Source: Spirirestis rafaelensis WJT71-NPBG6 (lineage in GTDB: Bacteria > Cyanobacteriota > Cyanobacteriia > Cyanobacteriales > Nostocaceae). From it: 64,000 bases of DNA. This document shows, piece after piece, positions 1 through 9,484 of this stretch. The stretch's first letter is position 1. The number at the start of each line of letters is the position of its first letter. Made by a program: the position numbers and the translations under genes. Where the stretch lies: assembly GCA_019359015.1 (NCBI GenBank), contig JAHHID010000008.1, forward strand, positions 1 through 64,000. Direction: 5' to 3'. Below the pieces are notes generated by a model. That model was not told the origin of the DNA, made no database searches, and worked only from the letters and a program-made list of their open reading frames with translations.

Positions 1-43
1 TCGCTAACGAAGGGACTGCACCTAAAGGTGCTTCGCATTCATC

Positions 44-105
44 CCACCCCTGAAGGACGTAACAGCCTGAAAATTTTTTGGATTTTCAGGCTGTTACTGG
101 TGGGC
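44..105. repeat. Long hairpin beside truncated GST gene
   Basis: Perfect 15-bp inverted repeat: positions 60-74 pair with 82-96 around a 7-nt loop, and an outer CCCACC/GGTGGG pair (44-49 with 100-105) extends it. It lies just past the stop of the shortened glutathione S-transferase gene. It could be a terminator for that gene, or the structured end of a mobile element (IS200/IS605 ends are hairpins) that removed the gene's 3' end. No transposase is visible. Confidence 0.5.
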
Positions 106-113
106 TTTCTGCT

Positions 114-569
114 TCAATACTTGTAACCCACAACAGATCCCACTGCTACATCAGCAACGGTAAATTCATTGCCCAATATGAAAGGTTGCTGCTCCAGAAT
201 TTCATTTAGGGGAGTCATCAAGCGCGGTAGTTCTCGCTCTCGATTAGCTTCGACAAAAACTCCTATAGACAAGCTGGAATTAGCAAATAACACCCACTGA
301 GCAATTTTTGCGCGTCCTTCTAAGGTAGGTGGCATTTTGTCATGTTTTTCGGCAAGATACAACAAAATTGCCCCTGATTCCCAAAGCTGAAAATCTCCGT
401 CTACAATTGCGGGGACTTTCCCCATCGGATTAATTGCCAGAAATTCCGATTGGCAATGTTCCCCGGCTTGCATATCAAGCTTGACAAATTCGTAGGGAAC
501 ATTTAGTTCTTCTAAATACCAACGGACAATTGATGCCCGACTGCGATCGCCACCGTAAAGCTTCAACAT
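114..569 (-). CDS. Glutathione S-transferase, C-terminally truncated
   Basis: Cytosolic GST family. The thioredoxin-like N-terminal domain is complete (about residues 1-75), starting MLKLYGGDRSRAS and containing the cis-proline/ESGAI glutathione-binding region (NPMGKVPAIVDG, then LWESGAILLYL). The helical C-terminal domain begins normally up to FTVADVAVGS and then stops at residue 151. Cyanobacterial homologues I know run about 180-190 residues, so the last two helices are missing and the final residues (VVGYKY) are probably read from unrelated DNA. The start is the usual MLKLYGG. It lies 12 bp downstream of the next gene on the same strand and is probably co-transcribed with it. Activity is doubtful because the truncated helices pack against the hydrophobic-substrate site. 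Confidence 0.8.
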   Translation of the reverse strand: MLKLYGGDRSRASIVRWYLEELNVPYEFVKLDMQAGEHCQSEFLAINPMGKVPAIVDGDFQLWESGAILLYLAEKHDKMPPTLEGRAKIAQWVLFANSSLSIGVFVEANRERELPRLMTPLNEILEQQPFILGNEFTVADVAVGSVVGYKY

Positions 570-581
570 AATTAAAACAAA

Positions 582-1046
582 TTAAAGAACTTTGTGTGTG
601 TGCGAATGTTGTTTAACGTTATCTTCCTTGTTCACAACTCGTTTGGCATTTAGTACCCGCTTGCGCTCAGTCGAATACTTAAACTCCGTATAAGTTTCAC
701 CCAGAGGAATCAGGGATTTTGCGACTTCACGCCGCTTGTAAGTGCGAGCGGCTGCAAACGCTCTGGGCACAAATTCCTCTCCAAATTGAGCCGAATCAGG
801 AAAGCCATCTGGTAAATAAAGCGTATCTCCGTCCAACACAGATCCCAAAGTTGTGCCACAAGCCAACTTATAGGAGGTGGGAATACCTTTAAAAATCGCT
901 TCTAAAGCGGCAGAGGGAATAGGTTCTATAACTTCGACTTCATGAACTTCTCCATCTTCTTTGATGAAGCACGTAGCCAAGCCGATAACGATGTAATCAT
1001 CAGCTGCTAAATCGGGAGCGTTGGCGTAGGAAATTGCAGTTGTCAT
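582..1046 (-). CDS. Conserved-looking hypothetical protein, 154 aa
   Basis: I do not recognise a family. The protein is soluble, with no signal peptide or membrane segment. It has an acidic N-terminal half (VIGLATCFIKEDGEVHEVEV) and a basic C-terminal third (RTYKRREVAKS, STERKRVLNAKRVV), and ends in a His-containing tail (KQHSHTHKVL). A purine-rich stretch (GAGAAGA) precedes the ATG by about 10 nt. It is the upstream partner of the truncated GST gene (12-bp gap, same strand), so the two probably form an operon. Codon use matches its neighbours, which supports a real gene. No function is proposed. Confidence 0.7.
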   Translation of the reverse strand: MTTAISYANAPDLAADDYIVIGLATCFIKEDGEVHEVEVIEPIPSAALEAIFKGIPTSYKLACGTTLGSVLDGDTLYLPDGFPDSAQFGEEFVPRAFAAARTYKRREVAKSLIPLGETYTEFKYSTERKRVLNAKRVVNKEDNVKQHSHTHKVL

Positions 1047-1545
1047 AAGAAAATCTTCTCAAAACTTAAAAGTCAGATTCAGAAATTGGGTACTGGAAAG
1101 AAAATTCTAATTTTCTGGCAGAAATTTATTCATTGATGTAAATGATCGCAAATTTTCTGGGAATAATAAATCGTTCAGGTTTTTAGGTGAACCTAAAGCC
1201 GTTGAAAAAGAAGGGTTCTTAACTTCGACTCGGAGTTTTCACATTATCCAGTACCCGTCAGTCCTACCGGAATGGCTTGTTGGCATTCTACCAAGTTGTC
1301 GCTCTTACTTTTTGACTAGTCTATTGGATTGAGAAAAAGCTATTTCTGGAATTGGACTAAGGGATGAGGTATCTATTATCAGGCTAAAGCATCAATTATT
1401 GGTATAGGGCGAACACTCCTACTTGTTATTGATACTTGTACCCAAGTACTCATAGACACCTTAACAAGTGACACAGGGACGAAACCACTCTTAACAAGAA
1501 AATTATAAGTTGATCATACAGAGCAAGAGGCTCAGGCAGGAAAAT
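1047..1545. other. Non-coding divergent intergenic region
   Basis: About 500 bp between the leftward hypothetical gene and the rightward TPR gene. It must hold both promoters. I see no convincing ORF, RNA gene, riboswitch or clear operator here; it is AT-rich with stops in all frames. Confidence 0.6.
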
Positions 1546-2256
1546 ATGAATACAAACCCATTTTTAGCATCTGAGAGTGAGCAAACTTACTTAAAAAAAG
1601 CTGTTTTAAAAAAGACAGTCAATGCTCAACAGCATCAGGCTAACAGTAGCGGGGAATCTGCTTTAGAAGACAGTTACTTACGCTCTTGTGCTTTGAGATT
1701 AGCCCAACAGGGAGATTACACTGAAGCGATCGCCCTGTTAAGTCAACTAATCAAGCGTCATCCCCATAATGCCGTTGACTACAACAACCGGGGGCTGATT
1801 TATTTTCAAAGTGGTGAAAGACAAAAAGCCTTCTGGGATTACAACAAAGCACTACAACTTAACCCCAAGTTAGCTAGCGCTTATAACAATCGCGCAAATT
1901 ACTACGCTGCTTGTGGAGAATTAATATCGGCGATCGCCGACTACGATCGGGCGATTGATTTGCACCCCAGCCATGTTCGGGCACAAATTAACCGAGGCAT
2001 TACCTTACGTGACTTGGGACAATACGAAGAAGCAATTGACGCTTTTGAGATAGCATTGCTTTTCGGTCAACTTGAAGACCACATTTTAGCTGAACGCGGC
2101 AGAACTTATCATCTCTGGGGCGATTGGAATTGTGCGATCGCCGATTATCGCCGCGCTTTGAATCAACTACCACCAAAAAGCACTCGTAAAGACGAACCTA
2201 GCTGGCGCTTGCGTTTACAAGTTGAAAATTGGTTGGGCGAGTTGCTGTGTTCTTAG
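1546..2256 (+). CDS. TPR-repeat protein
   Basis: Protein of 236 aa built of tetratricopeptide repeats, a helical scaffold for protein-protein contacts. After a polar N-terminal segment of about 45 residues, roughly five TPR units follow, with the usual pattern (ALRLAQQGDYTEAIALLSQL; YNNRGLIYFQSGERQKAFWD; YNNRANYYAACGELISAIAD; INRGITLRDLGQYEEAIDAF; AERGRTYHLWGDWNCAIADY). There is no signal peptide, so it is probably cytoplasmic. The ATG at 1546 was preferred over an upstream TTG at 1510 because AGGCAGGA sits about 5 nt before it. It stands alone. Partner and pathway cannot be told from sequence. Confidence 0.85.
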   Translation: MNTNPFLASESEQTYLKKAVLKKTVNAQQHQANSSGESALEDSYLRSCALRLAQQGDYTEAIALLSQLIKRHPHNAVDYNNRGLIYFQSGERQKAFWDYNKALQLNPKLASAYNNRANYYAACGELISAIADYDRAIDLHPSHVRAQINRGITLRDLGQYEEAIDAFEIALLFGQLEDHILAERGRTYHLWGDWNCAIADYRRALNQLPPKSTRKDEPSWRLRLQVENWLGELLCS

Positions 2257-2261
2257 TAGTC

Positions 2262-2399
2262 AGAATTCAGGAGACAGAAGACAGAATTCAGGAGACAGAA
2301 TTCAGGAGACAGAAGACAGGAGATTGATACATTCTGACTCCTGGCTCCTGACTCCTGACTCCTAACTCTCCACTCCTGACTCCTGGCTCCTGACTCCCC
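2262..2399. repeat. Short tandem repeats of the TCCTGAC / CAGGAGACAGAA type
   Basis: First half: repeats of a CAGGAGACAGAA-like unit. Second half: repeats of (G)ACTCCT(G) heptamers such as CTCCTGACTCCTGG. The halves are partly complementary (CAGGAG with CTCCTG), so a transcript from either convergent neighbour could fold into a long hairpin and act as a bidirectional terminator. Such heptamer arrays are common between Nostocales genes. Confidence 0.85.
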
Positions 2400-2413
2400 A
2401 AAAAGGAGTTAAA

Positions 2414-3424
2414 TCACTTTGCCGGAAACGGGGTGTATTTGCCTCCCAACCCCTCAACAATCGATTGTGTATTGGCAATTAACATTTTTTGGTAAGTCTC
2501 GCCTTTACTGCCCTTTTCACCCAAACCATCGGCGTACAGTTCTCGTGGTGAAACGTTAACATTTGCGTTTTTGGCAACCGCTGTAATTAGCTTAGGATTA
2601 ATTGTTGTTTCGGCAAAAATCGTTGGTACACCAACTTTTTTAATATCTTTTACTAATGCACTTACTCGTGCTGCTGTCGGTGCTTCTTCGGTACTAATGC
2701 CTCCTAGGGCTTGTTCTACAGGAATTCCGTAAGATGAAGCGTAATAACCTAAAGCATCGTGAGTAGTCACCAGTTTGCGTGATTTCTGGGGAATTGTGGC
2801 AACTTGCGATTTAATCCAAGTGTCTATCTGGTTAATTTCCCCGATAATGTTTTGCGTATTATCACTATAAGTATTCGCATCTTCGGGTTTTAATATACTC
2901 AAGCTGTCGCCAATCACTTTTGCCATCGCTGCACCATTTTGAGCATTGTGCCAAACGTGCGGATCTATGACAGTTTTGCCGTCTTCCTCGAATGAAAGCG
3001 GGTTGGGAACCGCAAGTTCATCGACTGCGACTTTGGTAGCTGGGTTGGAAGTTGCTTCAATTAACTTAATTAACTCAGGTTCAAAGTCATAGCCGCCGTA
3101 TACAATCAACTTAGCTTGTTCAATTGCCTTGCGATCGTCTGGCTTAGGCTGGTACACATGAGGGTCAGAACCAGGGTCAATCAAGCATTTAAGATTAACA
3201 GTACTGGCAGCAATTTGTTTGGTTAAGTCACACACTATAGTGTTAGTTGCGACAACTAACGGAAGTTCGCTTTTAGCCGCTGCTGGGGTAGATGTTGGAA
3301 GACTAGAGGCGTTATCACCAGATGTGGTATTTTGTTGACTTGTTGGTGGTGTAGCTTCACATCCAAGTAAGCCGAGGGTAAGTGCCAACACAGTAATGCT
3401 TTTCATGTGTAGATTTTTTAACAT
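2414..3424 (-). CDS. znuA: Zinc ABC transporter substrate-binding lipoprotein ZnuA
   Basis: Cluster A-I (TroA/ZnuA) periplasmic metal-binding protein that hands Zn(II) to the ZnuB/ZnuC importer. A short signal peptide ends in the lipobox LLGC, followed by a Ser/Thr/Pro-rich linker. Probable metal ligands are the His residues in GSDPHVYQP, DPHVWHN and TTHDALGYY, plus the Glu of IFAETTINPK. A His rather than Glu at the third site is typical of zinc-type, not manganese-type, members. The frame is open further upstream to 3487, but that would overlap znuC and the Zur palindrome. ATG 3424 (or 3406) gives a normal lipoprotein signal. It is divergent from znuC-znuB with the Zur box between them, so zinc repression is expected. 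Confidence 0.92.
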   Translation of the reverse strand: MLKNLHMKSITVLALTLGLLGCEATPPTSQQNTTSGDNASSLPTSTPAAAKSELPLVVATNTIVCDLTKQIAASTVNLKCLIDPGSDPHVYQPKPDDRKAIEQAKLIVYGGYDFEPELIKLIEATSNPATKVAVDELAVPNPLSFEEDGKTVIDPHVWHNAQNGAAMAKVIGDSLSILKPEDANTYSDNTQNIIGEINQIDTWIKSQVATIPQKSRKLVTTHDALGYYASSYGIPVEQALGGISTEEAPTAARVSALVKDIKKVGVPTIFAETTINPKLITAVAKNANVNVSPRELYADGLGEKGSKGETYQKMLIANTQSIVEGLGGKYTPFPAK

Positions 3425-3454
3425 TTTTGATGCCAGTAGATGATTTTTTAACTT

Positions 3455-3471
3455 ATGATAATGATTATCAT
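3455..3471. promoter_or_regulatory. Zur box, perfect palindrome, znuA/znuC divergent promoter
   Basis: ATGATAATGATTATCAT at 3455-3471 contains an exact match to the cyanobacterial Zur consensus TGATAATNATTATCA (3456-3470). It lies between the divergent znuA and znuC starts, so one bound Zur dimer could silence both promoters when zinc is plentiful. Confidence 0.93.
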
Positions 3472-3485
3472 ACAAATAAAGAATC

Positions 3486-4214
3486 ATGTTAGAAGTGCGT
3501 CATCTAGCTGTCAACTACAGAGGCGTTTCTGCGGTTTGTGATGTCAGTTTTCGCTTAGAACCTGGGCAAATCGTTGGTGTGATAGGTCCAAATGGTGCGG
3601 GTAAAAGCACGATGTTAAAGGCAATTCTGGGCTTGATTCCCTGTGAAAGTGGGGTGGTTAAGTTTCGTAACGATTCTTTGAAACAACATCTGGCACGAGT
3701 TGCTTATGTACCTCAAAGAAGCCAAACTGATTGGGATTATCCGATAACAGTGCAAAATGTGGTGATGATGTCTCGGACTCGTCATACAGGTTGGTTTCGC
3801 TCGCACTCTCGTCAATCTGAAGAAATACTGAGAGCAGCGTTAGAGCGAGTTGGGATGTGGGAGTTAAGAAAGCGCCAAATTGGGGAGTTGTCGGGGGGAC
3901 AGCAGCAACGAGTATTTTTAGGGCGATCGCTTGCTCAACAAGCTGAGTTACTCTTTTTTGATGAGCCATTTGTCGGAGTTGACAAAAAAACTGAAGCGAT
4001 AATTTTTGAAGTCTTTAAGGAACTCAAATCCGAAGGTAAAACTTTGCTGGTTATCGGTCATGATTTAGGTGAAACTTCTCGAAGATATGACAGATTTCTA
4101 TTATTAAATAAAACAATTATTGCTGATGGTTCTCGCGCAGAGGTAATTACTGCTAAGAATATTCAAGAAGCTTATGGAGATGGAGTATTTTTGTTGCAAA
4201 GGGAAATAATTTGA
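3486..4214 (+). CDS. znuC: Zinc ABC transporter ATP-binding protein ZnuC
   Basis: Cytoplasmic ATPase of the zinc importer, 242 aa, normal length. Walker A is GPNGAGKST (about residues 36-44), then a Q-loop (YVPQRSQTDWDYPI), the ABC signature LSGGQQQR, Walker B LLFFDEP and an H-loop (VIGHDLG). The sequence resembles the metal (Zn/Mn) ABC ATPase group rather than other importers. It is the first gene of a rightward operon and its stop overlaps the znuB start (TGATG). The ATG is only 15 nt from the Zur palindrome, so its leader is very short and no strong ribosome-binding site is visible. Confidence 0.93.
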   Translation: MLEVRHLAVNYRGVSAVCDVSFRLEPGQIVGVIGPNGAGKSTMLKAILGLIPCESGVVKFRNDSLKQHLARVAYVPQRSQTDWDYPITVQNVVMMSRTRHTGWFRSHSRQSEEILRAALERVGMWELRKRQIGELSGGQQQRVFLGRSLAQQAELLFFDEPFVGVDKKTEAIIFEVFKELKSEGKTLLVIGHDLGETSRRYDRFLLLNKTIIADGSRAEVITAKNIQEAYGDGVFLLQREII

Positions 4215-5092
4215 TGTTTAATTTGCTGTTGGAACCGCTTTGTTTTGAGTTTATGCGGAATGCTTTATTGACAGCTATTATGTTAGGGGTTTTGTGTTCA
4301 GTTGTGGGTAGTTATTTGATTGTGCAACGTATGGGTTTGCTGGGAGATGTAATTGCTCATGCAGTTTTGCCGGGATTAGCGATCGCCTTTTTTTTCGGTG
4401 TCGATATTTTCCTAGGTGCTTTCATTTCCGGTATACTTAGTACCTTAATTATTGCTTGGATTCAATCTCAATCGCGGGTCAAGGTAGATGTAGCGATGGC
4501 AATGGTTTTCTCTGGGTTTTTGGCGTTGGGAATTATGCTAATTACTCTATTAAAAAGCAAACTTGATTTACATCAGTTTCTTTTTGGCGATATTTTAGGA
4601 GTTACCGAATCTGATATTTGGCGTAGTTTAATTATTACTGTTATTGTTTTGCTAGGTGTTAAGCTATTTTATAAAGAGTTACTATTTTACACTTTCGACT
4701 GTTTAGCGGCTCAAGCTATCGGATTACCTGTAAATTTAATTCACATCGGCTTAATTTGTGCCATTACCCTTACTATCATTGCTAGTATGCAAGCTGTGGG
4801 TGTGGTGTTGGTAGTTTCCTTATTAATTGGTCCAGCTATCACAGCTTATTTATTAGTTAAAGAATTACACCAAATGATGATGTTAGGGGCAATTATTGGT
4901 ATAATTAGCAGTATAGCGGGGATGTATATCAGCTACTATTTAAATGTGCCATCAGGGGCAGCGATTGTATTAGTTGTTTCTACTTTCTTTGTTATAGCGT
5001 TACTATTAAGTCCTTCTCAAGGAATTTTAACTCGTCCAGATGCTGTGAGAAATTCGGCAAGAATTTTTCGATCATTAAGACGAGGAAAATAG
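4214..5092 (+). CDS. znuB: Zinc ABC transporter permease ZnuB
   Basis: Inner-membrane permease of the ABC-3 (ZnuB/MntB) family, 292 aa, with about eight hydrophobic helices. It begins MFNLLLEPLCFEFMRNALLT and contains the conserved GLLGDVIAHAVLPGLAIAF segment typical of the family, as well as AIGLPVNLIHIG and the GVVLVVSLLIGPA loop that couples to the ATPase. The start at 4214 overlaps the znuC stop by one base, with AGGGA about 9 nt upstream, so the two are translationally coupled. An in-frame TTG one codon earlier is less likely. With znuA and znuC it completes a high-affinity zinc importer under the shared Zur box. Confidence 0.93.
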   Translation: MFNLLLEPLCFEFMRNALLTAIMLGVLCSVVGSYLIVQRMGLLGDVIAHAVLPGLAIAFFFGVDIFLGAFISGILSTLIIAWIQSQSRVKVDVAMAMVFSGFLALGIMLITLLKSKLDLHQFLFGDILGVTESDIWRSLIITVIVLLGVKLFYKELLFYTFDCLAAQAIGLPVNLIHIGLICAITLTIIASMQAVGVVLVVSLLIGPAITAYLLVKELHQMMMLGAIIGIISSIAGMYISYYLNVPSGAAIVLVVSTFFVIALLLSPSQGILTRPDAVRNSARIFRSLRRGK

Positions 5093-5205
5093 ATATTTTC
5101 AGTTAACAATATGATGCAATCATGAGATAATCTTCAATATTAGTACAATAAGCGTAATTAAACCACGATATAATTTATAATTTGCTTTCTTAAAACTTAT
5201 ATAAA

Positions 5206-6276
5206 TCACAAGTATGCTCGCGAATTACGATGCAAAATCACCCACGTTACTACTGGTGTACCGATTAAAGCAGTAACCGAATTCAAAGGTAAAACTGTTT
5301 GACTTCCGGTAAATTGCGTCAGTAAATCTGCAATTAATGCTAAAATTGCACCCATAATTGTGACTGCTGGAACCAACACCCGATGGTCTAAAGTATTTAA
5401 TAGACTGCGGCACAGGTGAGGAACCGCTACACCTAAAAATGCCACAGGACCACAAAAGGCAGTAATCGCTCCTGCTAAGATAGAGGCACTGGTAATAATC
5501 CAGAATCGTGCTTGTTGTAGAGTTAAACCGAGTGTGAGAGCGTGGGTATCGCCTAAAATTAGAACATTCAATGGTTTAGACAACAATAATGCTACTAATA
5601 AACCGAAAATGATTATGGGTATAAGGATTGTTAGTTGCCTCCAAGTAACACCGGAAAAACTACCAAAAGTCCAGATTAAGTAGCTTTGAATTTGAGTGCG
5701 ATCGCTAAAATTTAGTAAGATGTTCACAATTGCAGAAGTTGCGTAACCAAATAATAATCCTAAAATTAATAACGTCATTGTATCTGATACACGCTGTGAG
5801 ATAATTAACACCATTCCCAACACGACAGCAGCACCAAAAGAAGCAGCTATTACTAAACTTAAATCGCCTAATAATCCGGAATTTTTAAATAATAAACCTC
5901 CACCAGTCGCGCTCACAGTGAGGAGAACTAAAGCGACTCCCAAGGAAGCACCAGAACTAATTCCTAATATGAATGGTCCTGCTAATGGATTTCTAAATAA
6001 TGTTTGCATTTGTAAACCGCTGACACCTAAAGCAGCACCAGAAAAGGTTGCAGTTAAGGCTTTAGGTAAACGAAATTTGAGAATAATATTTGTCCAAGTG
6101 GGTTGGGAAGATTCTCCACCAAGTAAGATGGTGATGACTTCTTTGATCGGAATTTGGACGGAACCAAAGGCAATATCGAGTAGAAAAGCAATGAGTAATA
6201 TGCCAGTTAAAGTGAGGAATATTAAAGGAATATGGCTTTCAAACTTATTGTTAATTTTGTGATTTATTTTGAGCAT
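5206..6276 (-). CDS. btuC: FecCD/BtuC-family ABC permease, probably for corrinoids
   Basis: Permease of the vitamin B12/ferric-siderophore importer family, 356 aa, with about ten membrane helices. Family signatures include FRLPKALTATFSGAALGVSG, the FRNPLAGPFILGISSGASLG motif, and SILAGAITAFCGPVAFLGVA followed by VPHLCR near the C-terminus (the coupling region for the ATPase). It follows the binding-protein gene by 64 bp on the same strand. Family membership alone cannot tell B12 from siderophore or heme, but the cobalamin riboswitch ahead of the two genes favours corrinoid uptake. No ATPase (BtuD) gene is adjacent, so that subunit must be encoded elsewhere. Confidence 0.85.
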   Translation of the reverse strand: MLKINHKINNKFESHIPLIFLTLTGILLIAFLLDIAFGSVQIPIKEVITILLGGESSQPTWTNIILKFRLPKALTATFSGAALGVSGLQMQTLFRNPLAGPFILGISSGASLGVALVLLTVSATGGGLLFKNSGLLGDLSLVIAASFGAAVVLGMVLIISQRVSDTMTLLILGLLFGYATSAIVNILLNFSDRTQIQSYLIWTFGSFSGVTWRQLTILIPIIIFGLLVALLLSKPLNVLILGDTHALTLGLTLQQARFWIITSASILAGAITAFCGPVAFLGVAVPHLCRSLLNTLDHRVLVPAVTIMGAILALIADLLTQFTGSQTVLPLNSVTALIGTPVVTWVILHRNSRAYL

Positions 6277-6340
6277 TAGCTAGCTTGGGAAAGATAAAAT
6301 AAACGAATTATTAAGGATATAGAGAAGATAAAAAAGATAG

Positions 6341-7552
6341 CTAATTTAGCTTCTTGTAATAAATTAGTTGATGATTTGGTAATAGTTCTGGATGCATAAT
6401 TTTGACTAAATCGGATAAAACTACATCGGGGTTACTAGTTCCACCTTCCCAATAATCATTACCCCCATTATAATTCATGCGAAGGTTATTATTATAAACA
6501 TTACCCTTCTGAAATGCGTCAAATTCTCCATAGCGATTGTCTTCGCTGATTACATCTTTTAAACGTTGCCATGACTGACTAAGATTTAACCAATAATCTG
6601 CTTTGATAGCGCGTGCAAATACATCTTCAAATGATAAAGGTATACTACCAGAAGAATTATTTACACAAAGATAATCTGCACCTGCATCAGTTAAATATTT
6701 GGCAGCATAACTTTTACATCCTGGTGCATACCAAGTCCCTTTAAAGTTAAATCCAGTAAAGACGGTGGGACGTTTTTTGATAGATTTTACTTTTGCAGTT
6801 ATAGCGTTGTATTTTTGCGATGTCTCCTGAAAAACTTTCTCTGCAATCTCATCTTTATTAAAGAATAAAGCTGTAAATTTTAACCATTCCGCATGTCCCA
6901 ACGCAGAAGTTTCCATATATTCGGCATTTATCGCTACTTTTAAACCTGCTTCTAACAATTTGGGATGACTATCTGTTTGAGGGTTCCCTGTACCATATGT
7001 TATCACTACATCAGGGTTAAGTTGTAAAACTCGCTCAATATTCAAATTACCATCACTTCCGACTTCAGCGATTTTTCCTGCTTTGATATTTTCAACTACT
7101 GCTTGTGTATTCACTTTTTTACTATCGCTGACAGCAAGTAGTTTATCGGCTATTCCTAATTTAGCAAAGTGAGGTAAATGAGTCGTGGAAAGCGAGATAG
7201 CAGAATTTACTGGGATAGTAATTATTTGACTTTTATCAAACCCTGCTGGTACAGGTGTGCCACATTGTACTAAAACATATTGAAAACTAGCTTTAGCATC
7301 ACGCCAAGGATTTTTTACGGTGATAAGTTTATAGTTTTTCTGATATTCTACAGTAAAACCAGTGGCGTAATTCACTGTCAACTTTTTTGGAAAGTAATCA
7401 GTATTTGGATTATAGTTTTGCAGGCAAGCTTTTGTATCTGCTATTTTCTCACGAGGAGTGATTAGATTGTTACAGGAGACGATGAAAGTAGCTACACAGA
7501 AAATTAAAGAAAAAAAGATGCTCCATTGAGCTAGCCGAATTTTTAAAGTCAT
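6341..7552 (-). CDS. btuF: ABC substrate-binding lipoprotein, probably corrinoid (BtuF-like)
   Basis: Periplasmic binding protein of the FecB/BtuF (cluster A-II) type, 403 aa. The signal peptide ends in the lipobox FIVSC at about residue 27. About 90 residues of extra N-terminal sequence precede the binding fold, which starts near ITIPVNSAISLSTTHLPHFA. Further family markers are LNIERVLQLNPDVVITYGTG and the C-terminal YWEGGTSNPDVVLSDLVKI. It is transcribed with the permease at 5206-6276. The nearest upstream elements are a broken small gene and a cobalamin riboswitch, so expression should fall when cobalamin is abundant. A siderophore substrate remains possible. Confidence 0.82.
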   Translation of the reverse strand: MTLKIRLAQWSIFFSLIFCVATFIVSCNNLITPREKIADTKACLQNYNPNTDYFPKKLTVNYATGFTVEYQKNYKLITVKNPWRDAKASFQYVLVQCGTPVPAGFDKSQIITIPVNSAISLSTTHLPHFAKLGIADKLLAVSDSKKVNTQAVVENIKAGKIAEVGSDGNLNIERVLQLNPDVVITYGTGNPQTDSHPKLLEAGLKVAINAEYMETSALGHAEWLKFTALFFNKDEIAEKVFQETSQKYNAITAKVKSIKKRPTVFTGFNFKGTWYAPGCKSYAAKYLTDAGADYLCVNNSSGSIPLSFEDVFARAIKADYWLNLSQSWQRLKDVISEDNRYGEFDAFQKGNVYNNNLRMNYNGGNDYWEGGTSNPDVVLSDLVKIMHPELLPNHQLIYYKKLN

Positions 7553-7568
7553 TATATGAAAAAATGTC

Positions 7569-7896
7569 CTAAGTAAAAAAATCTCCCGCTTTAAACACTA
7601 AAATTTGAGGAAACTTAGCGTGAGATACATTCCAAAGTTGAATCCCCCATGTTTTTGGTGTTCCTTCAGGGTTAAGACGACGATATAAATGCACCTTTCT
7701 TAATTAATCCTTGTTGTCGTAGTTCAATAAGTGTTTCCGAATTAGGACCACCTAAATTTTCTTCAATACATATCGGTATTTGATTTGATGGGGTATTCTG
7801 TGCAGAAATATTCCCCGCATTAAATATTGTAGATATGGCTATCAAGTTGATAGTTAAGAAAAATTACTAATAAATACTTGCACCAAAAGTATACAT
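7569..7896 (-). pseudogene. Broken small gene between riboswitch and btuF
   Basis: Reading leftward from an ATG at 7896, one frame gives MYTFGASIY, two consecutive stops, then a hydrophobic stretch (FFLTINLIAISTIFNAGNIS) that looks like a signal peptide. After it come IPICIEENLGGPNSETLIEL and RQQGLIKKG. A frame change then continues as VHLYRRLNPEGTPKTWG and IQLWNVSHAKFPQILVF, stopping at 7569. The likely ancestor was a secreted protein of about 100 aa. It lies 16 bp before btuF and downstream of the riboswitch, so it was probably the first gene of the corrinoid operon. I do not recognise the family. Confidence 0.65.
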
Positions 7897-8129
7897 AAGA
7901 CTCCTCGCTGTGAATTAATTCGTTTATTCCGCAAACCAAATTTAAATCTGCTTTCGATAAAGCAGACTTATGACGATGAAGATTGTTAATGTCTTAATGC
8001 TTTCAAAGCAAAACTACCAAGACACTAAATAACTAATGATAATATTCTTAAGAAATAAGAACAGTATTTAATTAGAAGTAATGCATGAATTGCAACTTAT
8101 ATCTGTAGCTTGCAAATCTAAAATTCTGA

Positions 8130-8300
8130 CGTATCATCCGTACCTCGCAGATGTGTGTTTAATGTTACTATCGGCGGGCATTCTGACTCTGAGACTAGAT
8201 TCCGCGTCTCATCACAGTTGCGGGACAGTGCCGGATTTACACCGAACTTTCCCCCTTGCGTCTGATGGATGTTCTCCATCAAAACCGATCGCATGAAATA
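8130..8300 (-). ncRNA. Cobalamin riboswitch
   Basis: Read on the minus strand, the block GGTGTAAATCCGGCACTG followed by CCCGCAACTG matches the conserved core of the cobalamin (AdoCbl/B12) riboswitch. It is preceded by a stem (TTGATGG...CCATCAA, 8262-8284) and GGGGGAAAGTT. It is followed by the conserved AGAGTCAGAATGCCCGCC end and a CTGCGAGGTACGGATG segment. It lies upstream of, and points toward, the broken gene and the btuF-btuC genes. The boundaries given are approximate. It should turn off downstream expression when cobalamin binds. Confidence 0.94.
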
Positions 8301-8407
8301 GCTTACCACTTTAATTCACATTTAGACTACATTTTTTAAGATTTGGCGATCGCTCTTTATTTTTCACCCTCACTTAATAAGAAAAATTCTTACTAAAAGT
8401 CAGGATA

Positions 8408-9472
<1,065 letters not shown>

Positions 9473-9484
9473 CTACCTATTTAT

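Noticed and set aside
3424-3487. Upstream start of znuA at 3487
   Set aside because: It would run through the Zur palindrome, overlap znuC and displace the lipoprotein signal from the N-terminus.
8081-8309. ORFs on both strands of 60-70 codons
   Set aside because: They lie across the cobalamin riboswitch, whose conserved core explains the sequence; no start signal or protein-like composition.
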